Part shown: positions 8,504-17,240 of the stretch, piece after piece
How the letters are laid out: each line of letters begins with the position of its first letter
How positions within the stretch are numbered: the stretch's first letter is position 1
DNA from: Micrococcus sp023147585
Lineage (GTDB): Bacteria; Actinomycetota; Actinomycetes; Actinomycetales; Micrococcaceae
NCBI RefSeq assembly: GCF_044872765.1
Contig: NZ_CP085253.1
Span: forward strand, 62,001-126,000
Reading direction: 5' to 3'
Length of the DNA: 64,000 bases
The notes under the pieces: model-generated
Seen by the model: the letters and a program-made list of their open reading frames with translations, nothing else
What the model was told of the DNA's origin: nothing
Databases searched by the model: none
Made by a program: the position numbers and the translations under genes

Positions 8504-10648
8504 GTGACCGAATCCACGGAACAGTCCACGCCGACCACCGGCGGAGGCCTTGCCTCGCTGAAGCTCGCGCAGCTGCAGGCCCTGGCCTCGCAGCTCGGGA
8601 TCACGGGAGGCTCGCGCATGCGCAAGTCGGACCTCGTGACCGCGATCTCCGACCATCAGCGCGGCGGCTCCGTCGCCGACCGCGATGCCGCGGCCCGCGC
8701 GGAGAAGCCGGTCGAGAAGCCCGCTGACACGCCGGCCGCCGTTCCCGCCGCCTCCGGCGACGCCGAGCAGGCCCCCGCCGAGCGTCCGGCCCGCCGCCGC
8801 TCCCGCCGCGCGGAGTCCTCGGGCTCCGTCGAGACGGCCCCCGTCGCCGAGCGCGCCGAGCAGGATGCCGTGGAGACCGCCCGTGGCGGCGACTCCCGCG
8901 GCGAGGACACCCGTGCCGACGACACCCGCCGCGATGACTCCCGCCAGGAGCGTCGGGGCCGTGGCCGCCGTCGCGCCGGGGACGAGGACGCCCGCGGCCG
9001 CTCCGAGGACGCCGACGCCGCCTCCGGCGAGGACCGCGCCGCCGAGCGCGGCGAGCAGGACTCCTCGGCCTCCGGCGAGGACGACCGCGGCGGGCGTGAG
9101 GGCACCCGCGAGGACTCCGGCCGCGGACGTGGCCGAGGCCGGGACCGTGGCGGGGACCGCGAGCGCAACGACCGCGATCGTGACCGTGGCGGGGACCGCG
9201 AGCGCAACGACCGCGATCGTGACCGTGGCGGGGACCGCGAGCGCAACGACCGCGATCGTGACCGTGGCGGGGACCGCGATCGTGACCGCAGCAACGACCG
9301 GGATCGCAACGACCGTGGCGACGACGGCGGCCGCGACCGCTCCGAGGGCGGCTCCGGCCGTTCCCGCCGCGAGGACCGCAATGACGAGGGCGGGCGCCGC
9401 AATCGTCGCAATCGCAACGAGCGCGGCCGTGCCCGCCGGGGCCGCAGCAACCCCGAGGTGGACGAGGTCGAGCTGACCGAGGACGACGTCCTGCAGCCCG
9501 TGGCCGGCATCCTCGACGTGCTGGACAACTACGCGTTCGTGCGCACCTCGGGCTACCTGCCCGGCAACAACGACGTCTACGTCTCGCTGGCCATGGTCAA
9601 GCGCTACGGCCTGCGCAAGGGCGACGCCGTCGTCGGTGCGATCCGCGCCCCCCGCGAGGGCGAGAAGCCCTCGCAGAGCGTGAGCGGCAACCGCCAGAAG
9701 TTCCATGCGCTGGCCAAGATCACCACGGTGAACGGCGTGCCCGCCGCGGAGAACCCGGACCGCGTGGAGTTCGCCAAGCTCGTGCCGCTCTACCCGCAGG
9801 AGCGCCTGCGCCTGGAGACGGACCACAAGCTCGTGGGCCCGCGCGTGATCGACCTGGTCAGCCCCATCGGCAAGGGTCAGCGCGGCCTCATCGTCTCCCC
9901 GCCCAAGGCGGGCAAGACCATGGTGCTGCAGTCGATCGCCAACGCGATCACCACGAACAACCCCGAGGTGCACCTCATGATGGTGCTCGTCGACGAGCGT
10001 CCCGAGGAGGTCACCGACATGCAGCGCTCGGTGGCCGGCGAGGTCATCGCCTCCACCTTCGACCGCCCGGCCGACGACCACACCACCGTGGCCGAGCTCG
10101 CCATCGAGCGCGCGAAGCGCCTCGTGGAGATGGGCCGCGACGTCGTCGTGCTCCTGGACTCCATGACCCGCCTGGGCCGCGCATACAACCTGGCGGCACC
10201 GGCCTCGGGCCGCATCCTCTCCGGCGGCGTGGACTCCTCCGCGCTGTACCCGCCGAAGAAGTTCTTCGGCGCCGCCCGCAACATCGAGAACGGCGGCTCG
10301 CTGACCATCCTGGCCACCGCTCTCGTCGAGACCGGCTCGCGCATGGACGAGGTGATCTTCGAGGAGTTCAAGGGCACCGGCAACATGGAGCTGCGCCTGT
10401 CCCGCCAGCTCGCCGAGCGCCGCATCTTCCCGGCCGTGGACGTCAACGCGTCCGGCACGCGCCGCGAGGAGGCCCTGCTCTCCGCCGAGGAGATCAAGAT
10501 CATGTGGAAGCTGCGTCGCGTGCTCTCGGGCCTCGAGCAGCAGCAGGCCCTCGAGCTGCTGACCAACAAGATCAAGGACACCGCGTCCAACGCGGAGTTC
10601 CTCATGATGGTCTCCAAGAACACGCCCGGCGCCAAGGGCGACGACTGA
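8504..10648 (+). CDS. rho: Transcription termination factor Rho with arginine-rich insert
   Basis: Hexameric RNA-dependent ATPase that ends transcription. The 714-residue protein starts with a Rho-N helical domain (LKLAQLQALASQLGITGG, about 20-50). A long charged, low-complexity region (about 55-315) rich in Arg, Asp, Glu and Gly follows, including RGRGRGRDRGGDRERN-type repeats. The RNA-binding cold-shock domain (from about 320, with GYLPGNNDVYVS) and the ATPase domain with Walker A PPKAGKTM (about 466), VLVDERPEEV and LLDSMTRLGRAYN come next. E. coli Rho is 419 residues, so the extra length is the insert. Micrococcus luteus Rho is known for such an insert, which supports the taxon call. The GTG at 8504 has a good GAGAAGG box. 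Unlike in mycobacteria, no rpmE follows. Confidence 0.96.
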   Translation: MTESTEQSTPTTGGGLASLKLAQLQALASQLGITGGSRMRKSDLVTAISDHQRGGSVADRDAAARAEKPVEKPADTPAAVPAASGDAEQAPAERPARRRSRRAESSGSVETAPVAERAEQDAVETARGGDSRGEDTRADDTRRDDSRQERRGRGRRRAGDEDARGRSEDADAASGEDRAAERGEQDSSASGEDDRGGREGTREDSGRGRGRGRDRGGDRERNDRDRDRGGDRERNDRDRDRGGDRERNDRDRDRGGDRDRDRSNDRDRNDRGDDGGRDRSEGGSGRSRREDRNDEGGRRNRRNRNERGRARRGRSNPEVDEVELTEDDVLQPVAGILDVLDNYAFVRTSGYLPGNNDVYVSLAMVKRYGLRKGDAVVGAIRAPREGEKPSQSVSGNRQKFHALAKITTVNGVPAAENPDRVEFAKLVPLYPQERLRLETDHKLVGPRVIDLVSPIGKGQRGLIVSPPKAGKTMVLQSIANAITTNNPEVHLMMVLVDERPEEVTDMQRSVAGEVIASTFDRPADDHTTVAELAIERAKRLVEMGRDVVVLLDSMTRLGRAYNLAAPASGRILSGGVDSSALYPPKKFFGAARNIENGGSLTILATALVETGSRMDEVIFEEFKGTGNMELRLSRQLAERRIFPAVDVNASGTRREEALLSAEEIKIMWKLRRVLSGLEQQQALELLTNKIKDTASNAEFLMMVSKNTPGAKGDD
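9143..9279 (+). repeat. 39-bp tandem repeat inside rho
   Basis: Three identical 39-bp units (9143-9181, 9182-9220, 9221-9259) and the first 20 bases of a fourth, each coding for a 13-residue DRGGDRERNDRDR-type unit. Perfect nucleotide identity between units points to recent expansion by slippage or unequal exchange. The unit is a multiple of 3, so changes in copy number keep the frame. Confidence 0.95.
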
Positions 10649-10666
10649 TCCCGGCGTGACCGCCTC

Positions 10667-10704
10667 GGCCCCGTCCCGCGACCTGACCGGCGCGGGGCGG
10701 GGCC
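10667..10704 (+). terminator. Hairpin after rho
   Basis: A 13-base arm (10667-10679) pairs with 10692-10704 with one G-T position, 18 bases beyond the rho stop, around a 12-base loop. There is no U-tract. Likely a terminator or mRNA-stabilising stem. Confidence 0.5.
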
Positions 10705-10712
10705 GTCGTGGT

Positions 10713-10749
10713 GGGGCGCCGCGCCGGCCCCGAGGGACGACGGCGCCCC
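10713..10749 (+). terminator. Second hairpin between rho and prfA
   Basis: Perfect 9-bp arms GGGGCGCCG (10713-10721) and CGGCGCCCC (10741-10749) with a 19-base loop, ending 30 bases before the prfA start. It may end rho transcripts or structure the prfA leader. Confidence 0.4.
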
Positions 10750-10779
10750 ATCCTTCCGACGACGAGAGGCCTGACCGAC

Positions 10780-11871
10780 GTGTTCGACTCCGTTCAGACG
10801 CTGCTGGACGAACACCGCGAGCTGACCCGCCGGCTCTCGGATCCCGCCGTGCACGCGGACGCGGCGCTCGCCCGACGCCTGGGCCGGCGCTTCGCCGAGC
10901 TCGGCGCGGTCGCCGCCGCGCACGAGGTGTGGACGGTCGCGGCGGCGGACCTCGCCGACGCGCGGGAGCTCGCGGGGGAGGGCGGCGACGACGCCGCGGC
11001 GTTCGCCGAGGAGCTCCCCGGCCTCGAGGCCGCCGAGGCGGAGGCCGCCGAGCGGCTGCGCCGACTGCTCATCCCGCGCGACCCGGACGACGCCCGCGAC
11101 GTGATCCTGGAGATCAAGGGCGGCGAGGGCGGCGAGGAGGCGGCCCTCTTCGCCGGCGACCTGCTGCGCATGTACCTGCGCTACGCGGAGTCCCGCGGCT
11201 GGAAGGCCGAGGTCCTCTCCGCCACCCACTCGGACCTCGGCGGCTACAAGGACGTCCACGTGGCGATCCGCGGCAGTGCCACGGACCCGGCCGAGGGCGT
11301 CTACGCCCGGCTGAAGTTCGAGGGCGGCGTGCACCGGGTCCAGCGCGTGCCCGTCACCGAGTCGCAGGGGCGCATCCACACCTCCGCCGCCGGCGTCCTC
11401 GTGCTGCCCGAGGTGGACGCCCCGGATGAGGTCCAGATCGACCCGAACGACGTCAAGACGGACGTGTTCCGCTCCTCGGGCCCCGGCGGTCAGTCCGTGA
11501 ACACCACGGACTCGGCGGTCCGGCTCACCCACGTGCCCACGGGCATCGTCGTCTCGATGCAGAACGAGAAGTCGCAGATCCAGAACCGCGAGGCGGCGCT
11601 GCGCGTGCTGCGCTCCCGGCTCCTCGAACGGCAGCGCGCGGAGCAGCAGGCCGAGGACTCCGCCGCGCGCGCCGCCCAGGTGCGCACGATGGACCGCTCA
11701 GAGCGGATCCGCACCTACAACTTCCCGGAGAACCGGATCGCCGACCACCGCACGGGGTACAAGGCGCACAACCTGGACGCCGTCCTCGACGGCCAGCTCG
11801 AGGCCGTCGTCGCCTCCTGCATCGCCCTCGACGAGGAGCGCCGTCTCGCCGCCCTGGGGGAGGGGGCGTGA
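10780..11871 (+). CDS. prfA: Peptide chain release factor 1
   Basis: RF1 reads UAA and UAG stops. The 363-residue protein has the N-terminal helical domain, the central domain, and the GGQ loop in SSGPGGQSVNTTDSAVRLTH (about residue 236), whose Gln contacts the peptidyl-transferase centre and is the methylation target of the next gene. The GTG at 10780 is preferred because the protein then begins VFDSVQTLLDEH as in RF1 proteins; the open frame further upstream has no family similarity. A GAGAGG box lies ahead. The stop overlaps prmC as GTGA. Confidence 0.95.
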   Translation: MFDSVQTLLDEHRELTRRLSDPAVHADAALARRLGRRFAELGAVAAAHEVWTVAAADLADARELAGEGGDDAAAFAEELPGLEAAEAEAAERLRRLLIPRDPDDARDVILEIKGGEGGEEAALFAGDLLRMYLRYAESRGWKAEVLSATHSDLGGYKDVHVAIRGSATDPAEGVYARLKFEGGVHRVQRVPVTESQGRIHTSAAGVLVLPEVDAPDEVQIDPNDVKTDVFRSSGPGGQSVNTTDSAVRLTHVPTGIVVSMQNEKSQIQNREAALRVLRSRLLERQRAEQQAEDSAARAAQVRTMDRSERIRTYNFPENRIADHRTGYKAHNLDAVLDGQLEAVVASCIALDEERRLAALGEGA

Positions 11872-12830
11872 GCACCGCGCCGCGCGACACGGGGGCGCTC
11901 CCCGAGTGGTCCGAGCTGCTGCGGGTCGCCGTCGCCCGTCTGGCCGAGGCCGGCGTCGAGGCCCCACGCGCCGACGCCGAGGCCCTCCTGGCCCCGGTGA
12001 TGGAGGCCGACCGCGGCGTGGCCCTCGCCCGCGTCTTCGCCGGCGCGCGCCCGAGCGAGGACCAGGCCCGGCGCTTCGAGCTCGCCGTGGCCCGGCGCGT
12101 GCGGCGCGACCCGCTCCAGCACATCACCGGCGTGGCGCACTTCCACGGGGTGGACCTCGCGGTGGGTCCCGGCGTCTTCGTGCCGCGGCCGGAGACGGAG
12201 CTCCTCGCCGCCGAGGGCGTCCGCGCGCTCAGGGCCCTCGACCGCCCGGCCCGCGCGGTGGACCTGTGCACGGGCTCGGGCGCCCTCGCCGCCGCGCTCG
12301 CCGCGTGGGCCCGCGCGCACGGGCGGGACGTGGCGGTCACCGCCGTCGAGCTGGACGACGCCGCCCACGCGTGGGCGCGGCGCAACCTCGAGCCGTGGGG
12401 CGTGGACCTGCGCCACGAGGACGCGCTGCTGGCGGGGGAGGACCTGGCCGGCGTCGTGGACGTGGTCCTGTCCAACCCTCCCTACGTCCCGGAGGCGGAG
12501 CTCGCCGTGCAGCCCGAGGCGCTGGCGGACCCGCCCCGCGCGCTGTACGGGGGAGACGACCGTGGGCTGTGCCTCCCGCTGGGGATCGCCGGGCGCGCAG
12601 CCGTCCTGCTGCGCCCGGGCGGCGTCTTCGCGATGGAGCACCACGAGACCCAGGGGGCCACGCTGACGGCGGCCCTCCTCGACTCCGGGGCGTTCTCCGA
12701 CGTGCGGGTCCACCAGGACCTGACCGGCCGTGACCGCTGGATCGGCGCCGTGCGCACGGACCGTCCCGCGGCGGGCGGGGCGAGCCGGGGCCCGTCCCGC
12801 GGGACAGTAGTGGAAGAATGGGCGCCGTGA
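11868..12830 (+). CDS. prmC: Release factor glutamine methyltransferase
   Basis: SAM-dependent N5-methylation of the Gln in the GGQ loop of release factors. The 320-residue protein has an N-terminal helical domain and a Rossmann methyltransferase domain with the SAM loop VDLCTGSGALAAAL (about 128-141) and the catalytic NPPY motif in LSNPPYVPEAE (about 203). It directly follows its substrate gene prfA (GTGA overlap) and overlaps the next gene in the same way, so three translation-related genes are coupled. Confidence 0.95.
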   Translation: MSTAPRDTGALPEWSELLRVAVARLAEAGVEAPRADAEALLAPVMEADRGVALARVFAGARPSEDQARRFELAVARRVRRDPLQHITGVAHFHGVDLAVGPGVFVPRPETELLAAEGVRALRALDRPARAVDLCTGSGALAAALAAWARAHGRDVAVTAVELDDAAHAWARRNLEPWGVDLRHEDALLAGEDLAGVVDVVLSNPPYVPEAELAVQPEALADPPRALYGGDDRGLCLPLGIAGRAAVLLRPGGVFAMEHHETQGATLTAALLDSGAFSDVRVHQDLTGRDRWIGAVRTDRPAAGGASRGPSRGTVVEEWAP

Positions 12831-13618
12831 GTGAGTTCTTCGACGTCTCCGACCCCGCCGCGCTGGAACAGGGCATCGCCCGGGCCCGCGAGGTCCTCGC
12901 CGACCGCGCGTGCGTGGTCCTGCCCACGGACACCGTGTACGGGATCGGCGCGGACGCCTTCTCCCCCCTGGCCGTGGCCGTGCTGCTCGCCGCCAAGGGC
13001 CGGGGGCGCACCATGCCGCCGCCCGTGCTCATCGCGGACGCCAAGGTGATGGCGGGGCTGGCCTACGACGTCCCCGCGGAGGCCGAGGAGCTCGCCGATC
13101 GCTTCTGGCCCGGCGCCCTCACCCTGATCCTGAAGTCCCAGCCCACCCTGACGTGGGACCTGGGGGAGACACGCGGCACCGTGGCACTGCGCGTGCCGGA
13201 CGACGCCGTCACCCGCGAGCTGCTCTACGCCGTGGGGCCCATGGCGGTCTCGAGCGCCAACCGCACCGGCCTGCCCGCGGCCACCACGGCGGTGGCCGCG
13301 CAGGAGATGCTCGGGGAGTCCGTCGCGCTGTACCTGGACGCGGGGGACCGCGCCGAGCAGGCGCCGTCCACGATCGTGGACTGCACCGTGACCCCGTTCC
13401 GCGTGGCCCGGCAGGGCGCCGTCCCGCTCGAGGAGCTGCGCGAGATCGTGCCGGACCTGCTGGCGGAGGGCGAGGAGCCGCCCGTCCCGGAGGCCATGCT
13501 GACGCCGCAGGGCACCGGCGGCGCCGACGGCCCTGCGACGACCGCCGCAGAGGTCGAATCGGCCGAGCCCGCGCCGACCGCCGCCGAGCCCGGGGCGTCC
13601 GACACCCGCGAGGCCTGA
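12827..13618 (+). CDS. L-threonylcarbamoyladenylate synthase (TsaC/Sua5)
   Basis: Makes threonylcarbamoyl-AMP from threonine, bicarbonate and ATP for the t6A modification of ANN-decoding tRNAs. The YrdC-type fold is visible from VVLPTDTVYGIGADA (about 25-39), through KGRGRTMPPPVLIA, to VSSANRTGLPA. The C-terminal 40 or so residues are an Ala/Pro/Glu-rich tail. The GTG at 12827 overlaps the prmC stop and has GGAAG 10 bases ahead; an ATG at 12818 is possible but its spacing to that box is only one base. Confidence 0.9.
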   Translation: MSEFFDVSDPAALEQGIARAREVLADRACVVLPTDTVYGIGADAFSPLAVAVLLAAKGRGRTMPPPVLIADAKVMAGLAYDVPAEAEELADRFWPGALTLILKSQPTLTWDLGETRGTVALRVPDDAVTRELLYAVGPMAVSSANRTGLPAATTAVAAQEMLGESVALYLDAGDRAEQAPSTIVDCTVTPFRVARQGAVPLEELREIVPDLLAEGEEPPVPEAMLTPQGTGGADGPATTAAEVESAEPAPTAAEPGASDTREA

Positions 13619-13627
13619 GCCCCGCCC

Positions 13628-14758
13628 ATGCGCGCCTACCTCCTCGTGGTGGTGGTCACCGCCGTCGCGTGCGCAGCACTGACGCCGCTCGTGCGCCGCG
13701 TGGGCACCGCGGCGCACGTGTACACGCCCGCCCGCCAGCGGGACATGCACCGTGCCCCCGTGCCCAAGCTGGGCGGCGTGGCGATGGCGGCCGCGGTGCT
13801 GATCGGCCTCGCGACGGCCGGCACCGTCCCCTTCTTCCACGGCATCTTCACCGACGATGCCGCCGTGCGCGGACTGCTCGTCGCGGTGGGGATCGTGATC
13901 CTCGTGGGCATGGCCGACGACCTGTGGGACCTGCGCTGGTGGATCAAGCTGCTCGGCCAGTGCGCCGCGGCCCTCGCCGTGGCGTTCGGAGGGATCCGGA
14001 TCGAGGCCATGCCGGTGGGATGGATCCCCGTGGGCAGTCCGACGGTCCAGGTCGGGCTCACGGTGTTCGCCATCGTGCTCACCATGAACGCCATCAACTT
14101 CGTGGACGGGCTGGACGGGCTGGCCGCCGGGATGGCCCTCATCGGCGGGTCGGCGTTCTTCGTCTACTCCTACCTGCTCACGCGCACGATCGACCAGTTC
14201 GACTACTCGAACCTCGCCACGCTGCTGATGGCCCTGTTGATCGGCACGTGCATCGGCTTCCTGCCGTCCAACCACCATCCGGCCCGCATCTTCATGGGCG
14301 AGGTGGGCGTGCTGCTGCTCGGCCTGCTCATGGCCTCGGCCGCCGTCGCCGTGACCGCGGACCTCGACTCCCTGGCCGGGCTCCGCTTCCGCAACGTGCC
14401 GGCCTACATGCCCATCCTCCTGCCGCTCGCCGTGCTGGCCCTGCCGCTGGCCGACCTCGTGCTCGCCGTGCTGCGCCGCACGGCCCGCGGCACGAGCCCC
14501 TTCTCCGCGGACCGCGGCCACCTGCACCACAAGCTGGTGGACGGGGGGTACACGCACGCGCAGGCGGTCTGGCTGCTGTGGCTGTGGGCCTTCCTCGTGG
14601 CCTGGGGCGTGGTGTCCCTCAACTTCGTGGACGACGCGATCGTCCTCCCCGTGCTCGCCCTCGCGCTCGCCGCAGCCGGGTGGCTCACGCTGCGGCCCCT
14701 CGCGCGCCGTCGTCGTGACGCCCGCCCCGCGGCCCGCCCCGACCAGGAGGTCCGATGA
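13628..14758 (+). CDS. Undecaprenyl-phosphate sugar-1-phosphate transferase (WecA/TagO type)
   Basis: Polytopic enzyme of the MraY/WecA superfamily that moves a sugar-1-phosphate, usually GlcNAc-1-P, from a UDP-sugar to undecaprenyl phosphate, starting assembly of teichoic/teichuronic or other wall glycans. In its 376 residues one sees the Mg-binding DDLWDL (about 99), the NAINFVDGLDGLAAG signature (about 156) and the HLHHKL histidine motif (about 299), with about ten membrane segments. The same gene (rfe) sits before atpI-atpB in Mycobacterium. It overlaps the next gene as ATGA. Confidence 0.92.
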   Translation: MRAYLLVVVVTAVACAALTPLVRRVGTAAHVYTPARQRDMHRAPVPKLGGVAMAAAVLIGLATAGTVPFFHGIFTDDAAVRGLLVAVGIVILVGMADDLWDLRWWIKLLGQCAAALAVAFGGIRIEAMPVGWIPVGSPTVQVGLTVFAIVLTMNAINFVDGLDGLAAGMALIGGSAFFVYSYLLTRTIDQFDYSNLATLLMALLIGTCIGFLPSNHHPARIFMGEVGVLLLGLLMASAAVAVTADLDSLAGLRFRNVPAYMPILLPLAVLALPLADLVLAVLRRTARGTSPFSADRGHLHHKLVDGGYTHAQAVWLLWLWAFLVAWGVVSLNFVDDAIVLPVLALALAAAGWLTLRPLARRRRDARPAARPDQEVR

Positions 14759-15186
14759 CCGCCCGCACCGCCCGACCACGCCGCCGCTGGGAGAACCGCG
14801 CGGGGTGGTGGGGGATCCTCTGGTGGAGCGTGGGCGGCGCCGGCGCCGCCCTCGCGCTGACCGCGCTCGCGTTCCTGACCCTCTCCGGGCCCGGCGGCGT
14901 GCCCTCTGTCCTCACCGGCGGGGGGATCGTGCTGGCGCTCTCCGCGGTCACCGGCGCGACGACGGCGCTCGCGTGGGACCACGCCCGCGAGGCCGTGCTC
15001 CCGGTGAGCATCGGGATGTTCGTGGTGAAGATCGCCGTGTTCGGCATCCTGGTCGGGATGGCGCCGCGGCCGGGGTGGCTCGAGGCGACGCCGGCCGCCG
15101 TCGCCGCCCTCGTGGTGATCGTGGCGTGGCAGGCCGCCGAGGTGCTCGTCTTCGCCCGCACGCGCCGCTCCATCTACGCGGACTGA
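14755..15186 (+). CDS. AtpI-like four-helix membrane protein
   Basis: A 143-residue protein with four predicted membrane segments (about 16-44, 50-75, 80-103 and 108-130) and a basic N-terminus. Placement directly before atpB is where AtpI proteins occur; those are thought to help c-ring assembly or Mg uptake. Sequence resemblance is weak, so the call rests on position and topology. The start overlaps the transferase stop as ATGA, while 254 bases separate it from atpB. Confidence 0.65.
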   Translation: MTARTARPRRRWENRAGWWGILWWSVGGAGAALALTALAFLTLSGPGGVPSVLTGGGIVLALSAVTGATTALAWDHAREAVLPVSIGMFVVKIAVFGILVGMAPRPGWLEATPAAVAALVVIVAWQAAEVLVFARTRRSIYAD

Positions 15187-15293
15187 GCCGCGGCGCCTCC
15201 GGCCGTCCGCCCCCCGCGGAGGGCGCGATCGTCGGTGCATGACGCCTGGCCAGCGGGCCGCGTGTGCGGTACGGAACAAGGGCCGCCGTTTGG

Positions 15294-15299
15294 TATCGT
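15294..15299 (+). promoter_or_regulatory. Candidate -10 box of the atp operon
   Basis: TATCGT in the 254-base gap before atpB would give a leader of about 135 bases. The TANNNT form fits the other promoters here; the -35 region is unclear. Confidence 0.45.
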
Positions 15300-15440
15300 T
15301 GCCAGCGAACACTTCGACGGCATGTTCGTGCCGCCTCTCGCCTCCGGCACCGCCTCTCAGCCCCGCATCGACGCGGGTCTCGAGCGCGGCACGGGGCGAT
15401 GCCGCCGTCCAGTCGACGCATCACTTCGGAGAGGAACCGC

Positions 15441-16241
15441 GTGCTACCCCTCGTGCTGGCCACCAAGGAATTCGTGCCCCCGTCCATCAGTGACGGCCAC
15501 CTCCCGGAGATCTTCCCGTGGATGGGTCACTACGGCACGGGCTTCGGCAAGCAGATGCTGCTCGTCCTCCTGAGCGTCGTCCTCATCACGGGCTTCTTCG
15601 CGTGGGCGATGCGCCGCCCGAAGCTGGTGCCGGGCAAGGCCCAGTGGCTCGCCGAGTCGGGCTACTCCTTCGTGCGCAACTCCATCGCCAAGGACATCCT
15701 GGGGGAGAAGCACTTCAAGCAGTGGGTGCCCCTGCTGTTCGCCCTCTTCTTCTTCGTGCTGGTGAACAACCTGTTCGGCGCCATCCCGGGGCTGCAGCTG
15801 CCCTCCTTCTCCCACGCCGGCGCCGCCTACGGCCTCGCGCTCATCGTGTATGTGATCTGGATCGGCGTCGGCCTGCGCCACCACGGCCCGCGCTACCTCA
15901 AGCTCGCCGTGGTCCCCAGCGGCGTGCCGGGCTGGATCCTCCCGCTGCTCGTGCCGCTCGAGTTCATCTCCAACTTCCTCGTGCGTCCGCTGACCCACTC
16001 CCTGCGTCTGATGGCCACGATGCTCGCCGGCCACATGATCGTCATGCTCGCCGGCGCGGGCGCCGCCTTCCTGATCACGCAGACTCACAACCTCGCGCTG
16101 CAGGGGACCGGCATCCTCGTGATCCTCGGCTCCGTGGCCCTCTACTTCCTGGAGCTGCTCATCATGTACCTCCAGGCGTTCGTGTTCACGCTCCTCACCG
16201 CCATCTACGTGCAGGGCGCGATCGACGCGAACGACCACTGA
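15441..16241 (+). CDS. atpB: ATP synthase subunit a
   Basis: Membrane stator subunit of Fo that forms the proton half-channels beside the c-ring. The 266-residue protein has five to six membrane segments. The essential arginine lies in PLTHSLRLMATMLAGHM (about residue 188), and the last helices carry the LQAFVFTLLTAIY motif. The GTG at 15441 follows GAGAGGAA with normal spacing; the longer open frame upstream lacks family similarity. First gene of the complete operon atpBEFHAGDC. Confidence 0.96.
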   Translation: MLPLVLATKEFVPPSISDGHLPEIFPWMGHYGTGFGKQMLLVLLSVVLITGFFAWAMRRPKLVPGKAQWLAESGYSFVRNSIAKDILGEKHFKQWVPLLFALFFFVLVNNLFGAIPGLQLPSFSHAGAAYGLALIVYVIWIGVGLRHHGPRYLKLAVVPSGVPGWILPLLVPLEFISNFLVRPLTHSLRLMATMLAGHMIVMLAGAGAAFLITQTHNLALQGTGILVILGSVALYFLELLIMYLQAFVFTLLTAIYVQGAIDANDH

Positions 16242-16387
16242 CCAGCCGGGCGGCGACCTCATCCGAGATCGTCGCCACGGTCCGGCGGTTCGCCGCCACC
16301 CGACCACTCGGAGCGCCCCACGGGCGCCGCCCGGGCGGACTTACCTCCACAACCCTGCCGGCTCCCCGGCACCGTGAAAGGAACACC

Positions 16388-16597
16388 ATGGAAATCTCGG
16401 GCTCCCTCAACCTCATCGGCTACGGCCTGGCCGCCATCGGCTCCGCCATCGGCGTGGGCCTCATCTTCTCCGCCTACATCAACGGCGTCGCCCGTCAGCC
16501 CGAGGCCCAGCGCATCCTGCAGCCGATCGCGCTGCTCGGCTTCGCCCTCGCCGAGGCCCTCGCCATCCTGGGCCTGGTCTTCGCGTTCGTCCTCTGA
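16388..16597 (+). CDS. atpE: ATP synthase subunit c
   Basis: A 69-residue hairpin that oligomerises into the proton-driven rotor ring. Two membrane helices flank the polar loop ARQPEAQ (about 35-41) that contacts gamma and epsilon. The proton-binding carboxylate is Glu56 in FALAEALAILGLV. A sodium-binding signature is not seen, so proton coupling is expected. An AAAGGA box precedes the ATG. The 146-base gap to atpB and 88-base gap to atpF could hold sites that raise c expression, as this subunit is needed in many copies. Confidence 0.97.
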   Translation: MEISGSLNLIGYGLAAIGSAIGVGLIFSAYINGVARQPEAQRILQPIALLGFALAEALAILGLVFAFVL

Positions 16598-16685
16598 TCC
16601 CCTGCACCGCACGGGGCGGGACGCCGTGTCCACGTCGTCCGCACCTCACGCCCTGTAGGACACACGACCGAAGGATGGTTGAAAC

Positions 16686-17240
16686 ATGATCAGCAATGGA
16701 CTGATCCTCGCGGCGGCCGAGGGGGCCAACCCCCTGATCCCCAATCCGTGGGAGATCCTCGTCGTCGCGGTGGGCTTCGCCCTGCTCATGTTCATCGTCA
16801 TCAAGTTCATCGTCCCGACCCTCGAGAAGTCCTACACGGACCGCGTCGAGGCGATCGAGGGCGGTCTCGCCAAGGCCGAGAAGGCCCAGGCTGAGGCGAA
16901 CGCGATGATGGCGGACTACGAGTCCCAGCTGGCGGACGCCCGCACCGAGGCGAACCGCATCCGCGAGGAGGCTCGCACCGAGGCCACCCAGATCGTGGCC
17001 GAGGCCCGCGAGCGTGCCGTCGCCGAGGCGAACCGCGTCTCCGAGCAGGCCCAGGCCCACATCGCCGCGGAGCGCGCCCAGGCCGCGACGCAGCTCAAGG
17101 GCGAGGTCGGCACGCTGGCCACGACGCTCGCGAGCAAGATCGTGGGCGAGTCCCTGAACGACGATGCGCGCGCACAGCGCGTGGTCGACCGCTTCCTGGC
17201 TGATCTCGATCGGCACCAGAGCGCGGGTGTGGCCGAATGA
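16686..17240 (+). CDS. atpF: ATP synthase subunit b
   Basis: Peripheral stalk subunit. One N-terminal membrane helix (about 19-40, ILVVAVGFALLMFIVIKFIV) is followed by a long charged helix of Ala, Glu and Arg heptads that dimerises and reaches up to delta. 184 residues. Not fused to delta, unlike the second b protein of mycobacteria. It overlaps atpH as ATGA. Confidence 0.95.
   Translation: MISNGLILAAAEGANPLIPNPWEILVVAVGFALLMFIVIKFIVPTLEKSYTDRVEAIEGGLAKAEKAQAEANAMMADYESQLADARTEANRIREEARTEATQIVAEARERAVAEANRVSEQAQAHIAAERAQAATQLKGEVGTLATTLASKIVGESLNDDARAQRVVDRFLADLDRHQSAGVAE

Noticed and set aside
5122..8625. A 1167-codon antisense open frame opposite hom, thrC and thrB
   Set aside because: No domain is visible and the plus-strand genes carry all expected catalytic motifs and codon bias.
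9143..9279. Possible CRISPR-like array because of evenly spaced repeats
   Set aside because: Units abut without spacers and encode an in-frame peptide repeat inside rho; there are no cas genes.
8399..10081. Antisense and alternative-frame readings through the Rho repeat region
   Set aside because: The 39-bp repeats are free of stops in several frames, giving Ala/Val/Thr- or Arg/Ser-rich strings. Only the Rho frame joins flanking conserved domains.
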